The position numbers were made by a program, and so were the translations under genes. DNA of 62,715 nt from a virus. The DNA is taken from the IMG/VR virus record IMGVR_UViG_3300009146_000014, positions 1 through 62,715 of that record; one strand, given 5' to 3'. Shown here one piece after another: positions 6,663-14,787 of the stretch. Numbering within the stretch: position 1 is the first letter of the stretch; each line of letters starts with the position of its first letter. The notes below the pieces were generated by a model. It had not been told where the DNA came from and did no database searches. It saw only the letters and a program-made list of their open reading frames with translations.

Positions 6663-6827
6663 CTACTGGATAGCGTTGCCGACGTTGTTGAACGTGTCGC
6701 CGATGGCAGTGCCGAGCGCGCGGGCTCCGCCGATGATGGCAACCGCAATGAGGGCGGCGATTAAGCCATACTCGATGGCGGTGGCGCCGGACTCGTCTTG
6801 CAGGAAACGCTTGAGAGTGTTCGTCAT
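6663..6827 (-). CDS. Flp/Fap-type pilin
   Basis: A 54-aa protein with the hallmark of tad-system Flp pilins: a short basic leader (MTNTLKRFLQDESG), the prepilin-peptidase junction G/A, then the invariant Glu-Tyr pair (ATAIEYG) and a hydrophobic helix LIAALIAVAIIGGARALG. Host Flp pilins are 50-65 aa, so the length is typical. The first ATG of a longer frame was rejected because it extends past the leader; TTGCTCCG-type ribosome spacing supports 6827. Phages rarely encode pilins. It could enter or poison host tad pili and block superinfection by pilus-dependent phages (inference). Confidence 0.85.
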   Translation of the reverse strand: MTNTLKRFLQDESGATAIEYGLIAALIAVAIIGGARALGTAIGDTFNNVGNAIQ

Positions 6828-6871
6828 GGTCTTTGCTCCGTTGGTTGCAGTCACAGTCACGTCAAAAAAAA

Positions 6872-7114
6872 TCAATCGTCGTCAGAAGGCTTCGAGTCGT
6901 CGTCTCCCATGCCGCACGCGAGCGCGTCCATGGCGAGCTTGATGTACTTGGGAGTCGGGTGACGACCTTGCTCCCAACCGTCCAAGGCTTGCCGGGAGCA
7001 ACCGAGCGCGTCCGCCGCTTGCCGGGTTGAATAGCCCATAAGCGTGCGCCACTCGGCGACGGGGTTGGAGTTTTTCTTGGTGCGCTTGCGGGTAGCGGTG
7101 GCGGTGGTGCCCAT
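6872..7114 (-). CDS. XRE-type helix-turn-helix regulator, 80 aa
   Basis: An 80-aa protein with a basic N-terminus and a helix-turn-helix core at about residues 25-60 (MGYSTRQAADALGCSRQALDGWEQGR), typical of XRE/Cro proteins, with the recognition helix at SRQALDGWEQG. The acidic tail ends DDDSKPSDDD. Candidate regulator of the palindromic operators that head the five minus-strand units; the other candidates are the HTH proteins at 42341 and 48975. AAAGGGAC precedes the ATG. Confidence 0.75.
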   Translation of the reverse strand: MGTTATATRKRTKKNSNPVAEWRTLMGYSTRQAADALGCSRQALDGWEQGRHPTPKYIKLAMDALACGMGDDDSKPSDDD

Positions 7115-7137
7115 GGCACGAGTCCCTTTCGAGTGGG

Positions 7138-7163
7138 GGGATGCTCCCGAGCGGGAGCATCCC
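7138..7163 (-). other. Intercistronic perfect hairpin
   Basis: GGGATGCTCCC-GAGC-GGGAGCATCCC is an 11-bp perfect stem between the stop at 7171 and the HTH gene start at 7114. There is no T-run. It shares the CTCCC-GAG(C/T)-GGGAG apex with the hairpin at 5565-5588, which suggests a common RNA element. Confidence 0.65.
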
Positions 7164-7170
7164 GGTTGAG

Positions 7171-7446
7171 TTAAGCGTTGCCGATCGCCGCGACGTTGGC
7201 GCCGGCCGGCAGCACGCCGGTTTCGTAGTAGGCGCGGACCGCCTCATAGCTTTCCGCGACTGCGAACCCGCCGCCGTCTTTGAAAGTCAGACGGGTGCCC
7301 GGCTTGCCTTCGTTGCGCGGGTTGAAGCACCGGATAGCATCGCGAGCGACGCTAACCGCAACCGTTTCCACGTCGGGGTCGCCTTCGTCCTCACGATACG
7401 AGGCTTGGCGGGTCAAGAGCTTGGTGAGGTTCAAGAGAGTCGTCAT
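7171..7446 (-). CDS. Hypothetical protein, 91 aa
   Basis: A 91-aa protein starting MTTLLNLTKLLTRQASYREDEGDPDVETVAV. It is helical, then has a short strand-turn-strand unit (GTRLTFKDGGGFAVAESYEAVRAYYE) resembling the flagellar FlbD-like or GGGFAV turn found in many small phage proteins. CGAAGGAAAC before the ATG fixes the start at 7446. It is the second gene of the unit headed by promoter P4. Function unknown. Confidence 0.65.
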   Translation of the reverse strand: MTTLLNLTKLLTRQASYREDEGDPDVETVAVSVARDAIRCFNPRNEGKPGTRLTFKDGGGFAVAESYEAVRAYYETGVLPAGANVAAIGNA

Positions 7447-7478
7447 GGTCGTGTTTCCTTCGTTTAGCCTTGGTGGGT

Positions 7479-8072
7479 TCAATCGCCGTACACGCACAAG
7501 GCATTGCGTACACGGCTCACGACATCGAGCGACAGTTGAGTGCAGCACGTGGCGGGCTTCTGCGGTGCTTTGCCTTTGAGGCTAGGCCGCTCTGCCAAAG
7601 GTGGGCGCCCGTTTCGTGCGTACCTCTGCCGCTCGATGTGAGACGGATTCTTTTCGTCATGCGAGGCCTCAACCGCGTCGCGGAGCGGCTTTTGCTTGAG
7701 GCCAAAATTCCGATAGCCTTCGCGGATGGTCGCGAGGTAGCCCATGGACGGGGGCATGATGCCTTCCGAGTTCATGACGTAAAACATAATCGTGTCATGG
7801 CCTCTGATCGGCTCGGTTAGCTGCACTTCCACCTTGCGATACATGCCGCCGGCCACGCCTTCGTAACGATCAAGCGAGGCCTCGCACTCGTCCGTGATGA
7901 GCCACAAGCCGCCCGGCACGCGCGAGCCTTTCGAGTAGACAACATCGGCGACGCCACGAAAGACGAGCTTGGCGTCATCGAGGAAGAAGGCGCCAACGGC
8001 CACGGCTTTGGGGCAGCGCCATTTCATCTGGCGTTTGTGGAGGTTCGAGCCGTATGCGAAATAAAGCTTCAT
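7479..8072 (-). CDS. Gamma-glutamylcyclotransferase-like (GGCT/AIG2) enzyme
   Basis: A 197-aa protein whose start, YFAYGSNLHKRQM, is the signature nucleotide-like loop of the gamma-glutamylamine cyclotransferase fold. The expected later elements are present: GGLWLITDECEASLDRYEG, where the Glu at about 80 is the likely acid/base, and YRKVEV. These enzymes cleave gamma-glutamyl amide bonds with release of 5-oxoproline. The C-terminal ~60 residues are basic and outside the domain. Promoter P4 lies 20 bases upstream. Its neighbour at 8138 is an amidoligase, the enzyme that makes such bonds, so the pair probably works on one metabolite or peptide tag. Confidence 0.85.
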   Translation of the reverse strand: MKLYFAYGSNLHKRQMKWRCPKAVAVGAFFLDDAKLVFRGVADVVYSKGSRVPGGLWLITDECEASLDRYEGVAGGMYRKVEVQLTEPIRGHDTIMFYVMNSEGIMPPSMGYLATIREGYRNFGLKQKPLRDAVEASHDEKNPSHIERQRYARNGRPPLAERPSLKGKAPQKPATCCTQLSLDVVSRVRNALCVYGD

Positions 8073-8091
8073 TTTCTTTGCTCCGGGTTGA

Positions 8092-8140
8092 TGGCCTACA
8101 TATAGGCCATCGGGTTGAGGTTGGCAAGAGCCGCTTATCA
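8092..8140 (-). promoter_or_regulatory. Early promoter/operator element P4
   Basis: Fourth 49-bp element. In the minus strand: TGATAAG-CGGCT-CTTGCCA, then TATATG 17 bases after TTGCCA, inside TGGCCTATATGTAGGCCA. Its first three bases are the stop codon of the amidoligase gene. It drives 8072 to 6411 (GGCT-like enzyme, 91-aa protein, HTH, Flp pilin, 73-aa protein). Confidence 0.85.
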
Positions 8141-9196
8141 GAAAGCGTGCGTCTCGGGTTGGATGGCCGGGCGAGTCGGGGCCGGGTTGAGCAGCGTTGT
8201 ACGGGTGCGCATATAGTCGGCCTCATCAGGGGTTGAGCCAATGAGGTTGCAGAGGCCGGCGAGCGAGATATCCAAGGCCATGCTGGTCTGCATCGCGGCG
8301 CGGCGCACGTAGTAGCGAACCTCGCGGCCGGTACGCTGCGAATAGATATCCAGCTTGCAAGCCGCCGCCTTCTGCGGAATGGAAACGCTGGGCCAGTTGA
8401 AGGCGCGGCAAACCTCAGTGCGCGAGACGCCATTGGCGCTCAAGAGCATTTCGCCAATCTGCCAAGCCTTGCTGCCGCGCTTGGCGCGATTGACGATGGC
8501 CGGGGCAGTGTTGGCGATCGGCAGTTCGCGCGAGGCCGCGATGGCGATACGGAGGCAGGTAAGAATCCAGGTGCGCGCCTTCGTGTAATTGATCGTGCCG
8601 CTATGCTGGCGAAACTCGACGGTCTTGTAGGTGTTGTGAGCGACGATGTTGAGCTTGTGATAGCGGGCTTTGCTGGCGCCGGTTGCGCGCTTGATCGCAT
8701 CGGCGAGGTCGGCAACCGAGTAGGCCGCCTCGATGCTGGCCGCGCGGACGGAGGCGAGCGTGCGGCAGTAGGCGTTGACGGAGCCGCGACGGTTGGTCGG
8801 CATCATCTTGTCAATGATGGGCTCATAGGACTGATAAAGCCGGACCAACTTTTTGAAATAGCCGATCTGTTGCGGGCCGACGCCAACGTGCACATGCAGG
8901 CCGCACTTGTCCGAAACGGTGCAGCGGAATTGCGCGAGCATGCGGCAAACCGTGGCGACTTGAGCAAGCCCGGCATCGCCGCGCAGCACGGGCGAGACAA
9001 GCTCGATGCCGCGCGAATAGTCGCCGAGCGATCCGTCTGTTACGATGCGCCAATGCGAGGTAACGACGTGGCCGTAGGCGGCAACCGAGCAAGCGACGCC
9101 GGCATCAGAGATTGCGCGGGCGAGCGCATGACGGTCGCCACCTACGGGCAAGTAGCACTCAAACTCGACGCCGAAGGTGAAAACGTCAGGGGTCAT
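8138..9196 (-). CDS. Amidoligase-family enzyme with C-terminal GREVR module
   Basis: A 352-aa protein starting MTPDVFTFGVEFECYLP. FGVEFE is the conserved metal-binding strand of the glutamine-synthetase-like amidoligase family. Further family motifs are SDGSL-like ivTDGSLGDYSRGIELVSP (~50-68), CGLHVHVG (~98-105) and YKTVEFRQHSGT (~205-216). These enzymes form ATP-dependent amide bonds. After about residue 250 a WPSVSIPQ/GREVRYYV module follows that also occurs alone at 6411-6632. Promoter P5 lies 35 bases upstream. The GGCT-like partner follows immediately. Target unknown; modified peptide or small molecule. Confidence 0.85.
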   Translation of the reverse strand: MTPDVFTFGVEFECYLPVGGDRHALARAISDAGVACSVAAYGHVVTSHWRIVTDGSLGDYSRGIELVSPVLRGDAGLAQVATVCRMLAQFRCTVSDKCGLHVHVGVGPQQIGYFKKLVRLYQSYEPIIDKMMPTNRRGSVNAYCRTLASVRAASIEAAYSVADLADAIKRATGASKARYHKLNIVAHNTYKTVEFRQHSGTINYTKARTWILTCLRIAIAASRELPIANTAPAIVNRAKRGSKAWQIGEMLLSANGVSRTEVCRAFNWPSVSIPQKAAACKLDIYSQRTGREVRYYVRRAAMQTSMALDISLAGLCNLIGSTPDEADYMRTRTTLLNPAPTRPAIQPETHAF

Positions 9197-9230
9197 TTTT
9201 CTTGGTCCGGTGTTAGGCGTTTCGCGTTGG

Positions 9231-9279
9231 TGGTCTACATATAGGCCACGCGAACGGACATGGCAAGCCCGACTTATCA
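9231..9279 (-). promoter_or_regulatory. Early promoter/operator element P5
   Basis: Fifth copy, with one substitution in the palindrome (TGGTCTACATATAGGCCA on the plus strand). Spacing to the TGGCAAG-N5-CTTATCA dyad is again 30 bases. It sits in the divergent gap between the amidoligase gene and the rightward late region that begins at 9299, so repression here could also affect the late operon start. Confidence 0.8.
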
Positions 9280-9298
9280 AAAAAAATGAGGTATCCAA

Positions 9299-9961
9299 AT
9301 GGCCAGGAACAGGAAGCGAACCGCCAAGCCCGGCAAGGCGGCAGCCGACGAATCGCCGTTTGATCATCCGCGCGGGCCTCTGATCGGGGCGACGATGGCC
9401 GGTGTTGTGCTGATGCGCGACCCGGAGCGCGTGCGGCAGCTTGCGCGGGCCGGGTGGTTCCAATCGGAAGGCAGCCGCGCGGGGCACAAGGGCGCGGCGT
9501 ATCGATTGCTCGATATCGTGCACGGGTACATCCGTTTTCGCGATGATGAGGGCCGGCGCGGCACAAAGACGGCAGCCGCCTCGCGGATTGCGGAGGCTCG
9601 CTCGCGCGAGGTTGAGTTGCGCAACGCCTATCGCGAGGGGCACCTTATCGAATTGGAGGAGGCGCTTGAGACGGTTGAGGCTATTATGGGCGTGCTCCGA
9701 TTGAATTTGTCGGGGCTGCCGGCGCGCGTGACGCGCGACTTGCAACTGAGGCGGACAATAGAGACGGCCATAAATGACATCCTCGACTCGCTTGCGGATA
9801 TTGCCGCCGAGAAGTCAAAAGCTTTGGGAAAAGTTCGAGCTTCTAGCGCGCCCATCGCGGCCGATGACACCGGACAGGTGGGCGGCAGAGAATCGAACGC
9901 ATCCGCAAACGTCCGCAGTGCCAGGGCCACGCGACCCGCACTTGACCCCGTACATAATTGA
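9299..9961 (+). CDS. Terminase small subunit, probable
   Basis: A 220-aa basic protein. Its position directly before and overlapping the large subunit, together with a central run of helices (SRIAEARSREVELRNAYREGHLIELEEA), fits a DNA-recognition small terminase of the lambda Nu1 or DUF1441-like type, which characteristically has the AR..E.E....G.LI stretch. Role: bind the packaging site and load the large subunit. The ATG at 9299 is kept because an upstream ATG at 9286 is in another frame. The last ~60 residues are encoded in a region shared with the large-subunit start. Confidence 0.8.
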   Translation: MARNRKRTAKPGKAAADESPFDHPRGPLIGATMAGVVLMRDPERVRQLARAGWFQSEGSRAGHKGAAYRLLDIVHGYIRFRDDEGRRGTKTAAASRIAEARSREVELRNAYREGHLIELEEALETVEAIMGVLRLNLSGLPARVTRDLQLRRTIETAINDILDSLADIAAEKSKALGKVRASSAPIAADDTGQVGGRESNASANVRSARATRPALDPVHN

Positions 9962-11801
9962 ACCGGAGCGCGCGGTTGCATCGGGCGGCACGCACAAACG
10001 AATCGTGCTCGTCATCGCCGCGCAAACCGGCAAGACGGAATTTATGTTGGATGTGGCCGGGCAGCGGCTAGACCAGAAGCCGGCGCCGATTCTCTATGTC
10101 GGGCCGAACAAGCAATTCCTCGTTGAGCAATTCGAGCCGCGATTGATGGCGTTGCTCGATGGTGCGCCGAGCCTCGCGGCGAAAGTCGCGCGGGGCAAGC
10201 GCATGACCAAGACGCGCAAGGTTGTGGCCGGCGTGCCGTTTCGTCTCGCGCACTCCGGTTCGTCGGCGGCACTGAAGTCGGACCCGGCGGCGCTCGCGTT
10301 GATTGATGAGTTCGATGAAATGAAATCGAACGTCAACATGCAGGGCGGGCCGCTCGGGTTGGTCGAGCGGCGCGGAGACACCTATGCCGAGTTCGTTGCC
10401 GTGGTAACATCGACGCCAAAGAAAGGGCGAGTCGCGGCGGTACGGGATGAGCGGTCGGGCCTCATATTTTGGGACGTTGCCGTGGTCGAGGATATCGAAA
10501 GCCCGATTTGGCAACTGTGGCAACAGGGCACGCGGCATCATTGGTGCTGGCCGTGTCCGCAGTGCGGCGAGTATTTCGTGCCGCGATTCAACTTGCTGCA
10601 ATATCCGCTCAATGCGACGCCGCTAGAAGCGGCGCGCGAATGCTTCCTGAAATGTCCCAACTGCGGGGGCGTGATCACGAACGAGCATAAGGAAGCGATG
10701 AATGAGCGCGGCCGGTATGTCGCGCCGGGGCAATCAATCACGAAAGACGGAATCATTCACGGTGCTCCGCATGAGCGGATGACGCTCTCTTTTTGGGTGT
10801 CCGGTCTCGCCTCGCCGTTCGTCACGTTCGGCGAGCGCGTGGCGATGTACGTGGAAGCGTTGCAGTCTGGCGATGATGCGATGGTGCAACAGGCCGTCAA
10901 CGCGGGGTTCGGCGAGCTACACTCGCCGGGCGGCGGCGAGGTTCCCGAATGGGCGGAGATAAAGCAGAAGTCGTTGCGCGCGAGCTATCGGCGCAACGAT
11001 GTTCCGGAGGATGCGCTTTATCTGGTGATGACGGCGGACGTGCAACGGCAGTCGATACCGTGGGTGATTCGGGCGTGGGGAGCGCGCGCCACGTCGTGGC
11101 TCGTGAATTACGGCTACTTGCGCGGCGACACATCAGAGGAAGAAATATGGGAAGCGCTCGGCGATTTGATGGTGACGCCGATTCAAGGCGTGCCTATCAA
11201 GTTGGGATTCATCGACTCCGGGTTCCGACCGGGCAAAACGGACACGCTGCCGCTCAATCGCGTGTATGAGTTTTGCCGGCGCTTCTCTCGGCGGGTGCGG
11301 CCGACAAAAGGTTCGTCGGCGCCGATGCGCACGCCGCTCATCTTTTCAAAGATAGAGGTCAACCGTAAGGACGGGCGCGCGGCGAAGTTCGGACTCGACT
11401 TGGTTCGCCTCGATACCGATCATTGGAAAAGTTGGGTGCACGAGCGGCTCCGTTGGCCAGAGGACAAGATAGGCGGGTGGCACGTGTTCCGAGATATCGA
11501 TGACGACTATTGTCATCAACTCGTGTCGGAAGCGCGCTTGAAGCAACCGACCGGGCGCATCGAATGGGTGCAGCGCTCGCGGCATAATCACTTTTTCGAT
11601 TGCGAGGCGATGCAAGCCGCCGCCGGCTACCTCTTGAACGTGCAGAGGATTCCGTTGCAAAACCGTTCTCAATCGCCTAAAGAGGAAATTGGCAGGCAGC
11701 CGGCAACACCTTCTGAGGACCAATTTACTCCGTCGCAAGCGCAGCATCAGGCGCGTATTCCAAGACGGCGGGTCATCCGGTCGAGCTACCTCGGAAGCTA
11801 A
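9774..11801 (+). CDS. Terminase large subunit, GpA type
   Basis: A 675-aa protein of the lambda GpA family, the ATP-driven packaging motor and nuclease. It has a Walker-A-like AAQTGKTE (82-89), a Walker B LALIDEFDEM (174-183), a zinc-binding insert with CPQCGEYF and CPNCGG, and the nuclease-domain start TADVQRQSIPWVIRAWG at about 420. The conserved family start corresponds to MTPDRWAAENR, so translation may instead begin at Met31 (9864). With the 9774 start it overlaps the small subunit by 188 bases. GpA enzymes usually cut at cos sites. Confidence 0.93.
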   Translation: MTSSTRLRILPPRSQKLWEKFELLARPSRPMTPDRWAAENRTHPQTSAVPGPRDPHLTPYIIEPERAVASGGTHKRIVLVIAAQTGKTEFMLDVAGQRLDQKPAPILYVGPNKQFLVEQFEPRLMALLDGAPSLAAKVARGKRMTKTRKVVAGVPFRLAHSGSSAALKSDPAALALIDEFDEMKSNVNMQGGPLGLVERRGDTYAEFVAVVTSTPKKGRVAAVRDERSGLIFWDVAVVEDIESPIWQLWQQGTRHHWCWPCPQCGEYFVPRFNLLQYPLNATPLEAARECFLKCPNCGGVITNEHKEAMNERGRYVAPGQSITKDGIIHGAPHERMTLSFWVSGLASPFVTFGERVAMYVEALQSGDDAMVQQAVNAGFGELHSPGGGEVPEWAEIKQKSLRASYRRNDVPEDALYLVMTADVQRQSIPWVIRAWGARATSWLVNYGYLRGDTSEEEIWEALGDLMVTPIQGVPIKLGFIDSGFRPGKTDTLPLNRVYEFCRRFSRRVRPTKGSSAPMRTPLIFSKIEVNRKDGRAAKFGLDLVRLDTDHWKSWVHERLRWPEDKIGGWHVFRDIDDDYCHQLVSEARLKQPTGRIEWVQRSRHNHFFDCEAMQAAAGYLLNVQRIPLQNRSQSPKEEIGRQPATPSEDQFTPSQAQHQARIPRRRVIRSSYLGS

Positions 11802-11816
11802 CGGGGGGACAACCCC

Positions 11817-12131
11817 GTGGCGAACGGCTACAACAACCGCAACAATCTCTATAGCCGCAGCGTCACCGTGCCATCACGGCGGCGCAGTCGCGCGCTTTCG
11901 GTCAACGGCGCCACGGCGGACGAACTGAAATCCAAAATTGTCGCGCTCAAGACGGTCATTGTGTCGGGCGTGGAGTCGGCCGCCTACGGCGACAAGAAAA
12001 CCGAGTTCCGCTCGCTTGAGGAATTGCGCGAAATCCTCGCCGGGCTGGAGGAGGAGCTTGAGGATTTGCTCGGGCTCGGCGGGCGGGTTCGGCAATTCCG
12101 CATGACGACGCAATCGGACAAGGGACTCTGA
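11817..12131 (+). CDS. Head-tail joining protein, gpW-like
   Basis: A 104-aa protein with a GTG start and strong GGGGGG ribosome site. The core (VSGVESAAYGDKKTEFRSLEELREILAGLEEEL) matches gpW, the small alpha-beta protein that plugs the portal after packaging in lambda-like phages. The N-terminal 30 residues, Asn/Arg-rich, are an extension absent from lambda gpW. It lies between terminase and portal, the canonical place. Confidence 0.85.
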   Translation: MANGYNNRNNLYSRSVTVPSRRRSRALSVNGATADELKSKIVALKTVIVSGVESAAYGDKKTEFRSLEELREILAGLEEELEDLLGLGGRVRQFRMTTQSDKGL

Positions 12132-12132
12132 C

Positions 12133-13734
12133 GTGGGGGCTTTGGCGAAAATCGCCGAGCGTATCGAGGGCGCTGCCGAGCGGTTGGGACAGTATGTCTC
12201 GCGGTCGAGCAAGGAAGCGCGCAACGAGGATTTTGACGGCTCGCGGCAGCGGCGCCGGCTCAAGAGTTGGCAGCCGACGCGCCTAACCGCAAATGTGATC
12301 ATGGCGAGCAGCGGAGAGTTGCTCCGCGCACGCTGCCGCGACGCTCTGAGAAACAACGCGCACGCGGTGGCCGCCTCCGAAAGCTTCGCGGCAAATCTGA
12401 TCGGCACCGGAATCAAACCGTCCTCTCTCATGTCGGATAATCCCGACTTGCGCGAGGCGCTCATGCAGTTGTGGATGGATTGGACGGACGAGTGCGACGC
12501 GGACGGCATCGCCGATTTCTACGGCATGCAGAGCATAGTCGCGCGTGCGTTGTTCGAAGCCGGCGAGTGTTTCATCCGCTTTCGCGCGAGGCGGATGGAG
12601 GACGGCTATTTGGTGCCGCTGCAAATCCAATTGCTCGAATCGGAAATGTGCCCGTACGGCATGAACCAGAAAGCCGCCAACGGCAACTTTGTCATGAACG
12701 GCATTGAGTTGGATTTCATCGGCCAACGCGCGGCCTACTACTTTTATCCGATTCATCCGGGCGATGCGCCGATAGAGGTCGGCGTGACGGGCATGCAACC
12801 CGTGAGAGTTCCGGCGTCGGAAGTGCTGCACATTTTCAAGTGCACGCGGCCGGGGCAAATGCGTGGCGTGCCGTTGGTGACGCCGGCACTAACGCGGCTG
12901 TATTTCCTCGATCAATACGACGACGCCGAATTGGAGCGCAAACGCATCGCCGCGATGTTCGCCGGCTTCATTCAGACGCCATCGCCAGAGGATGTGATTC
13001 CAATCGACGGCATCGACACGAGTGCCGAGCAATTGAATGTCGGACTTTCCGGACTCGAGCCGGGCACGATGCAAACGCTTTTGCCGGGCGAGGAAATCAC
13101 GTTCTCAGAACCGGCCGACGTGGGCGGGAGCTATGAGGCGTATCAATATCGCCAGCAACTCGCCATCTTTAGCGCGCTCGGCATCCCGTACTCGATTTGC
13201 ACATCCGACTTGCGGCGGGCCAACTACAGTTCGTTGCGCGGCTCGATTGTCGAGTACCGACGCAAGCTTGAGCAATTCCAGCACAATATCATCGTCTTTC
13301 AGATGTGCGCGCCGATCTGGCGCCGTTGGTTCGATACGGCGGTGCTCGCGGAGGCGGTGCCCATCGAGGTCGCGCCATACCTCGCGCGTAAGCAGCAATA
13401 CACGCGGACGCGGTGGATTCCGCAGCGGAACGATTGGGTGGACCCGTTGAAAGATCGGCAGGCCGAAAAGCTCGCGGTCGATTCCGGGTTCAAGTCGCGC
13501 AGCGATGTTGTTGAGTCGGAAGGCAACGACCCGGAAGAAAACGACAAGCGAATCGCGGCGGACAGAGAGCGCGAGAAAAAGTTGGACCTCGTGTTCCCGG
13601 TGGTCTACGCGGCAGCGACGCAACCGCTTTCGCCGAGCGAGGAAGCCGAGCGGCAGCAGGCGGCGGAGGATGCAGCACAAGAGGCCGCCGACGCGGCGGC
13701 AGACGATGACGAGAAAGACGACGCGGCAGCATAG
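12133..13734 (+). CDS. Portal protein, lambda family
   Basis: A 533-aa protein (GTG start two bases after the upstream stop) with the lambda gpB-type pattern: RARCRDALRNNAHAVAASESFAANLIGTG near the N-terminus, LFEAGECFIRFR, HIFKCTRPGQMRGVPLVTPAL, and SSLRGSIVEYRRKLEQFQH. It forms the dodecameric portal through which DNA enters the capsid. The C-terminal 60 residues are Ala/Asp/Glu-rich and disordered. It precedes the protease, as in lambda-type head modules. Confidence 0.95.
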   Translation: MGALAKIAERIEGAAERLGQYVSRSSKEARNEDFDGSRQRRRLKSWQPTRLTANVIMASSGELLRARCRDALRNNAHAVAASESFAANLIGTGIKPSSLMSDNPDLREALMQLWMDWTDECDADGIADFYGMQSIVARALFEAGECFIRFRARRMEDGYLVPLQIQLLESEMCPYGMNQKAANGNFVMNGIELDFIGQRAAYYFYPIHPGDAPIEVGVTGMQPVRVPASEVLHIFKCTRPGQMRGVPLVTPALTRLYFLDQYDDAELERKRIAAMFAGFIQTPSPEDVIPIDGIDTSAEQLNVGLSGLEPGTMQTLLPGEEITFSEPADVGGSYEAYQYRQQLAIFSALGIPYSICTSDLRRANYSSLRGSIVEYRRKLEQFQHNIIVFQMCAPIWRRWFDTAVLAEAVPIEVAPYLARKQQYTRTRWIPQRNDWVDPLKDRQAEKLAVDSGFKSRSDVVESEGNDPEENDKRIAADREREKKLDLVFPVVYAAATQPLSPSEEAERQQAAEDAAQEAADAAADDDEKDDAAA

Positions 13735-13744
13735 GGAGACGATC

Positions 13745-14761
13745 ATGCGCCAGTGGTTCACGATGCAGGCGGCGACGGAAACGGCCGCAGCGGAAATCGT
13801 CATCTATGACGAAATCGGCAAATCGTTTTGGGGCGAGGCGAGCGTTGACGCCAAGTCTTTCTTGGACGGGCTCAAGGCTCTCGGCGATGTGGACAACATC
13901 ACGTTGCGCGTCAACTCTCCCGGCGGTGATGTGTTCGATGGCGTGGCCATCCACAACGCGCTGAAGTCGCATAAGGCGAAAGTGACGGCGTTCGTTGACG
14001 GCATCGCCGCTTCGATTGCGTCTTACATCGTCATGGCCGCCGACAAGATCGTGATGCCGGCCAACGCTTTCATGCTGATTCACAATTCGAGCGGGTTCGT
14101 GTTCGGCAACGCCGATGACATGCGCAGCATCGCAGACGACCTCGAAAGGATCGATAAGGCGATTCTCGCGACGTATGAGAAGCGTTCGAAATCCACCAAG
14201 GCGCAACTCAAGGCGATCATGAAAGAGGACCGCCTTATGGGCGCGGATGAGGCGCACACGTTGGGCCTTGCCGATGAAGTGACGAAAGAGGTCAAGATGG
14301 CCGCGAAATTTTCGCTCCGTCTGTTGCCGCAAGCGGCGGCGGAGAAGATTCGGGCCGTGGCAGAATCAGAGCCGGTGCAGGGCGACCCGCCTCATCTTGC
14401 ATCGTCTGATCCGGAGCCGGTGGTTGTGCAAACCTCCGCAGAGCCGCCGGCTCCGGTCGTTGCTGAACCGCCAGCCGCCGCAACCGCGCAAGTCGTGGAT
14501 TTGAAAAAGCAGGGGGTTGAGGAGCACAAAGCCTATGTCGATTCGGTGACTGATCTTTGCACGCTGGCCGGTGCGCTCGACAAGGTTGGGGCGTACGTGC
14601 GCAATGCCACGCCGGTTGACCAAGTGCGCAAAGAGCTATTGGAGCGGAGCACCGGGCAAGATGTGAGGCCGCAGCATGCAACGGCGAACGCCGGTCCACA
14701 GCAAGGCGCGACGGTGACGGCGTGGAAGAAAATCACCGACAAGATCAACGCGCGGAAGTGA
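13745..14761 (+). CDS. ClpP-like head maturation protease
   Basis: A 338-aa protein. Residues ~15-180 form a ClpP/S14-type serine protease: the oxyanion strand VNSPGGDV (57-64), the nucleophile in GIAASIAS (Ser90) and the catalytic histidine in MLIHNSSG (His113). The start at 13745 is preceded by a GGGAGAC ribosome site. The C-terminal half contains a Pro/Ala/Glu-rich linker and a helical end, which may serve as an internal scaffold as in lambda gpC/Nu3. It probably trims portal and scaffold during capsid maturation. Confidence 0.92.
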   Translation: MRQWFTMQAATETAAAEIVIYDEIGKSFWGEASVDAKSFLDGLKALGDVDNITLRVNSPGGDVFDGVAIHNALKSHKAKVTAFVDGIAASIASYIVMAADKIVMPANAFMLIHNSSGFVFGNADDMRSIADDLERIDKAILATYEKRSKSTKAQLKAIMKEDRLMGADEAHTLGLADEVTKEVKMAAKFSLRLLPQAAAEKIRAVAESEPVQGDPPHLASSDPEPVVVQTSAEPPAPVVAEPPAAATAQVVDLKKQGVEEHKAYVDSVTDLCTLAGALDKVGAYVRNATPVDQVRKELLERSTGQDVRPQHATANAGPQQGATVTAWKKITDKINARK

Positions 14762-14787
14762 GAAGGCAGGAAAGGAGTCAAATCACC

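Noticed and set aside
8138-9745. 535-residue version of the amidoligase with an extra N-terminal 180 residues
   Set aside because: The extension would run through promoter P5 and the terminase gene on the other strand, and the family start motif FGVEFE lies right after the ATG at 9196.
13490-14332. Long minus-strand open frame (280 aa) opposite portal and protease genes
   Set aside because: It is a shadow produced by GC-rich codon bias. The plus-strand frames encode recognisable portal and ClpP-like proteins.
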